Positions 60,332 through 64,000 of a DNA stretch of 64,000 bases are shown here, in pieces. The DNA comes from Paraphysomonas bandaiensis (Eukaryota; Chrysophyceae): the NCBI GenBank assembly GCA_965644295.1, contig CBFFRP010000373.1, positions 248,001 to 312,000 on the forward strand, given 5' to 3'. The notes beneath the pieces are model-generated. The model had not been told where the DNA came from and did no database searches. It worked only from the letters and a program-made list of their open reading frames with translations. How positions within the stretch are numbered: position 1 is the first letter of the stretch; each line of letters begins with the position of its first letter. The translations under genes were made by a program, and so were the position numbers.

Positions 60332-62221
60332 ATAGTTCGTGGGGTGGATGTCGCCTGGAGTAGCTGGAGTACTTTTGGTGTCGGGTGGGTATCCTGGGGC
60401 TGGCGTTGCTTTGCGTGTGTCGGGACCGGTGTCGCCGGTGCCGTGTCTACGTTGTGGTGTCTGTGTTCCCTTTTGCGAAGCATGCGGAGCCCTCCATCAT
60501 ATAGGGGAAGTAGGATAGAGGCGATGAATTTTTCTAGGGCGAGGAATTGATGTTCGAGCAGTGAGCTGGATATGTGGCGTCCGAATGCGTCGGCCATTTG
60601 TGTGGCAGTAATGTGGCCGGTCCAGTAGCGCTCAACCTGGGGGGTGGTTGGGTTCCATGCGGCTTTGGCTAGTTTGGTTATGGCGGTGTAAAACCAGGGA
60701 TGGGGGAGCGTGCGTGTGCGAAGTTTGTCAAGCTTATTGTGGTGTGCTTGGTGGACATCTTCACGTATGTGAATGATGTCAGGGTGAGTGCAGGTGAGAA
60801 GCATGTGCGCCATGTTGTCTGTGGGGTGTGCACAGTCTGTGCATGAGGAAGCCGTTGTTGTGCGATCATGTCCGGATTTTCCTTTGGCTCGGTTTCTACC
60901 CATTGCATAGGATTTGTCCCATACGTGTGCCGTCTCGCGTATACGCTCTGCGAGGGGGATGTAGTGTTTGGAGGAGTTATGGGTACGGAGGGTATGTGTG
61001 GGAGCCTTGTTCCGCTGCGTGTCCAATACTGCGGGTCTCGCTTGGCCGTTTGTGCAGCATACATGATGCTATCTCGTCGGAGGGTGTATTGATGGAGGTC
61101 CCACTGGTGGTGGAGATCTGTAACGTCTCCTAGCATATAGAACCGAGGTCTGTGAGGAGGTGTGTATCGTATCTACGCCAGTGCCATTGACCCGTGGTGA
61201 AGAATTCTTCCAGTATGTGCGTAGCGTCAGTTGTGACAACACTGTAGTTGGAGGCTCCGAGCACTTTGTCTAGTGTCTTCCAATCGCCGCTGGCGGCGGT
61301 GTCAGCTATATAAATGCCGTGGTCAGTGTAGGTCCAGTTGCTTTGATCTTGTGTTCTACGTTCGGGGTGCGAGCGCGTCCATTGTATTGGACGCTGTTTA
61401 AGAGCTGTGGTGGCGAGGCATTCGTAAAATATTCCCTGGGGCTTTGTTCCGAGGGCGCGCCGTCTGTATGAGAGGGCCTCTTTGGTCCGCGTCTGTACCG
61501 CCTGGCAGTCAGTCCAGATTGGCACGGAAGAGTGGAGTACATTGGAGAATGTCAGTGCTGCTGACATTGCAAGGGTTTCGTAGGTGTATGCGTTGAGGCC
61601 AGGCGCTGTGTGCTGTGGTGCCGTAAGTTGTAGGATTTTGGTTTGTCTGTGACCCCAGGTGTTCTTGGGCGGGAGCCATACAATTGCAGCTCCTCCGTCG
61701 TGAGAATTGGGCTGTGTGTGGGTGTTGCCGAATAGGTGAGCAGGGTTGAGGTGTGTGCGTGTGAAGGATCCATCCGTGAAGATGGCTTTGTAAGCATATT
61801 TGTGATCATGGTACAGTTGTAGCTGTGATTGGACTTTGTCAATAGTAGCTCGGAATTGTGGCGTAGCTGGGGAGGGAGGCTGTATTCTGATGCCTAGTCG
61901 TTGCCCCCATTGTACCAGACTGGTGATGTACGTGTCAACGTCCTGGGGGGGGTGCTCGTAGCGTTGCAAGAGCGATATGGCCGCACTCTTGGGCTGTCCT
62001 CCGAGTGTGAGGGCTCGTTGAAGAGTATGCCATTTCTGAGAGTCTGGGCGTGGGTTGAAAATTTGCGCAGTCCAAGCCCTTTGTATTTCGGGGGAAGGTA
62101 GATAAGATCCGTGGGATATCCAGGGGGGAGACGGAGTATTTTCCTAGCGGCCTGCGCGAGTAGTTTGTCTATATGGCGATGTATTTAGCATATGTCCAGG
62201 ATGCTTTGGTGGCCTTGTATA
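60332..62221 (-). pseudogene. LINE 3' half with RNase H domain, inverted
   Basis: Read on the minus strand from 62221: the post-RT segment (YKATKASWTYAKYIA, LLAQAARKILRLPPGYPTDL, KYKGLGLRKFS) is followed by RNase H with FTDGSFTRT, TYETLAMSAALTF, IWTDCQAVQ and IADTAASGD, and then a C-terminal Cys/His cluster (CTDCAHPTDNMAHMLLTC). The main frame is 61969-60277, whose last codons lie in MITE sequence. It is the continuation of 59370-60065 in the opposite orientation. Confidence 0.85.
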
Positions 62222-62549
62222 AAGTAAACATTATGCAATCGTGGGATTTTTTTTTTCCCACGTTTTTAGGAGTATTTGAGGAGTATTTCTCGTATACCGG
62301 TATATTGTACTATACTATACTGCTGCAGTATTGTGTATGTATTCGTTTGTACGAGTAGTACTCTATGCGCATAGAGGTGTATGTATGTGTGTGAGGAGGA
62401 TATTTGAATTCTTGTGCACAGATCAGCACACACATACTCACACCACAGCACATGACATACATATACATGATACCATCATAGCACAGACTCCTCTGGTACG
62501 TAAGTTGTATATTAAATCACAAGTGGCTAGAAACAATGTAGCTACGACT
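62222..62549 (+). mobile_element. Left half of the MITE split by inversion
   Basis: AAGTAAACATTATGCAATCG and the following 320 bp match 39909-40239 with only a 2-base gap and one extra T. It ends at 62549 against copia gag sequence. Confidence 0.9.
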
Positions 62550-63671
62550 ATATCCAGGTACACTCGTTCATCTCCAGTTTCAGTCAGAAGTACTTCACCA
62601 TCATCTATCATGTTGGTCTCCTCTCCAGATGAAACGTCATCATCTACATATTTGGACCACCCCACTGATGAACTCTTCTTAACCTTCTTGGAGCCTTTTT
62701 TCTCATATTTTCTATCGATCTTCCTCTTGTTCCCTCTTTTGCACTCAGCAGCCTTGTGTTCTTTGCTACCACAATGAAAACACCCTGTATATGCTTCTGA
62801 ACCCACTTGTTGCGCTCCTTTCCTCATATTCTTTGCTTTAGCCTTCCCATTTCGCTTGAACTTCTGGAAAATTTTATTTTTGTGTTTGACACGACACACA
62901 CTTGCAGTATGCCCTTTTTTCATACAGAATGAGCATTTGACATTTTCCACACCTCCTTGTGGTCCGAGCATATTGACCTGTTCTCCTTGTTTGTCAATTT
63001 CGAACTCCTCCAGTTGTTGTTTAGCCTCATCAAATTCTTCGCACGCGTCTTTAACTATCTGATACGTGGTCGTTGCTTTAGGCAGCATTGCAATAGCTAA
63101 CCACAACTCCTTCAGCTCTGGAGTATGTATGGACTTTTTGATCTTTGCGAGCTTGCTCTCCTCGGTTGGCGGTTGTCCCAACTTTGTCAATTTCTGTATT
63201 ATCCCATTCAACCTATCAATACCAATAGCGACCTTTTCATTGGCTCTAATTTTAAAGCTATGGTATTCCGCTGTAGTCTTCTCGAGTACATTTCCCAACT
63301 CCCCCCTAAACCTATCCACCAGCGTCTGAAGCATTTCATTGGACAAAACTTCCTTATTGGGATCATCATCTGGAAGTAACGCCTTCGCCTCCATGTATTG
63401 ATTGGCAACCTCCAATACATCAGCGTCATGTTCACAAGCCTCCCAAATCGTTGCAACGCACGTGTCATTTCGCTCATGCCATAATTCTCGTGCTCTGCCT
63501 CCTCCAGCAGGTTTCGGCTCTAACCCCAGATGGTTCCGATTTTTCTTCATCAGATGAATCCTTATTTTTTTGAGCAGACGCCTCCGCCTGATACTTGTCG
63601 AACTTCAGCACCTTGTTGTACTCCTTCGTCTCTTCAGTGCTACCACTCGCTACCATGTTAACAATGGACAT
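62550..63671 (-). pseudogene. Gag of a second Ty1/copia element
   Basis: Minus-strand frames 63671-63474 and 63550-62550 together form a UBN2-type gag, with one frameshift near 63510-63540. It has the YHSFKIRANEKVAIGIDRLN and LAIAMLPKATTTYQIVKDAC blocks and two CCHC knuckles, CSFCMKKGHTASVC and CFHCGSKEHKAAEC. Downstream protease and pol are absent because the inversion breakpoint lies at 62549. Confidence 0.85.
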
Positions 63672-64000
63672 TTCACTGAAGTTAACTTTGCTCTACGCGT
63701 AAACCGTAACCTTGCTGTTGAACACAATGCACTTTCAAGTAAGTAATTATGATTATTATTCTGAACACTTCACTACATATTCGTGTAACATATGTTGAAA
63801 CATCTGTTCTTATAGCAACATCTGTTTATCATATGTTCATCAGTCAGTTCTATATCTTGTATAGTCACACATCAGTAACTGAATTTAATTCCTTTGTAAC
63901 TATAATAATCACCCGTTACACCTATGAGTTGACTTTACCTATAATTGCACACTGTTAACTCACTTCAATTGCACAATATATATCACATCATATTGCAGAA
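63672..64000 (-). repeat. LTR/leader of the second copia element (cut by window edge)
   Basis: Upstream of the gag start on the minus strand; it matches the reverse complement of 18990-19313. The LTR boundary and any primer-binding site cannot be fixed because the element leaves the window. Confidence 0.65.

Noticed and set aside
39954-62451. An identical 61-residue frame at 39954-40139 and 62266-62451 as a conserved small protein
   Set aside because: Both lie in the non-coding left half of the MITE; identity is at DNA level because the copies are recent.

Overview
This is a eukaryotic nuclear window, AT-rich overall, from what looks like a flagellated single-celled organism. Host genes have short GT-AG introns (about 45-70 bp), one gene encodes a RIB43A-type flagellar doublet-microtubule protein, and roughly half of the window is transposable-element sequence. 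I cannot name the organism; a protist of unplaced affinity (stramenopile, alveolate or rhizarian are all possible) is as far as the sequence goes.

Layout. 1-13109 (+): the 3' part of a giant gene with about 16 C2 domains and two GAF-like regions, cut by the left window edge. 13110-17013: gene-poor, with two copies of a dispersed repeat (family A). 17014-18280 (+): a five-exon EF-hand protein. 18281-24300: repeats around a class I glutamine-amidotransferase gene (20852-21794, -), bracketed by inverted copies of two repeat families. 25244-44385: a decayed Ty1/copia element with two LTRs and an ATATA target duplication, carrying four later insertions: an intact Ty3/gypsy element with apparently identical LTRs (25668-32430), an antisense solo LTR of that gypsy family (32832-33259), a 5.6-kb DNA transposon with a SANT/Myb protein and a DDE-like transposase in head-to-head order (33759-39324), and a 594-bp MITE-like derivative of that transposon family (39909-40502). 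46884-47918 (-) and 48336-49462 (+): a divergent pair, a D-2-hydroxyacid dehydrogenase interrupted by one in-frame TAG, and a four-exon arginase. 49773-51105: a deleted hAT element with a perfect 8-bp duplication. 52670-53900: family A copies. 55589-56794 (+): RIB43A. 58697-62549: nested family A copies, then a LINE and a MITE that are both split by one 2.2-kb inversion. 62550-64000 (-): gag and LTR/leader of a second copia element.

The host genes have unrelated housekeeping functions and form no operon-like unit. The more novel content is in the mobile elements: a DNA transposon family with 3-4 bp target duplications and its own MITE, a 376-640 bp family A retroposon with 7-14 bp target duplications, and a recent gypsy element with an in-frame TGA between gag and pol and an unusual reverse-transcriptase motif. 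All exon joins were chosen by hand from GT-AG sites that keep the reading frame; none is supported by transcript data here.
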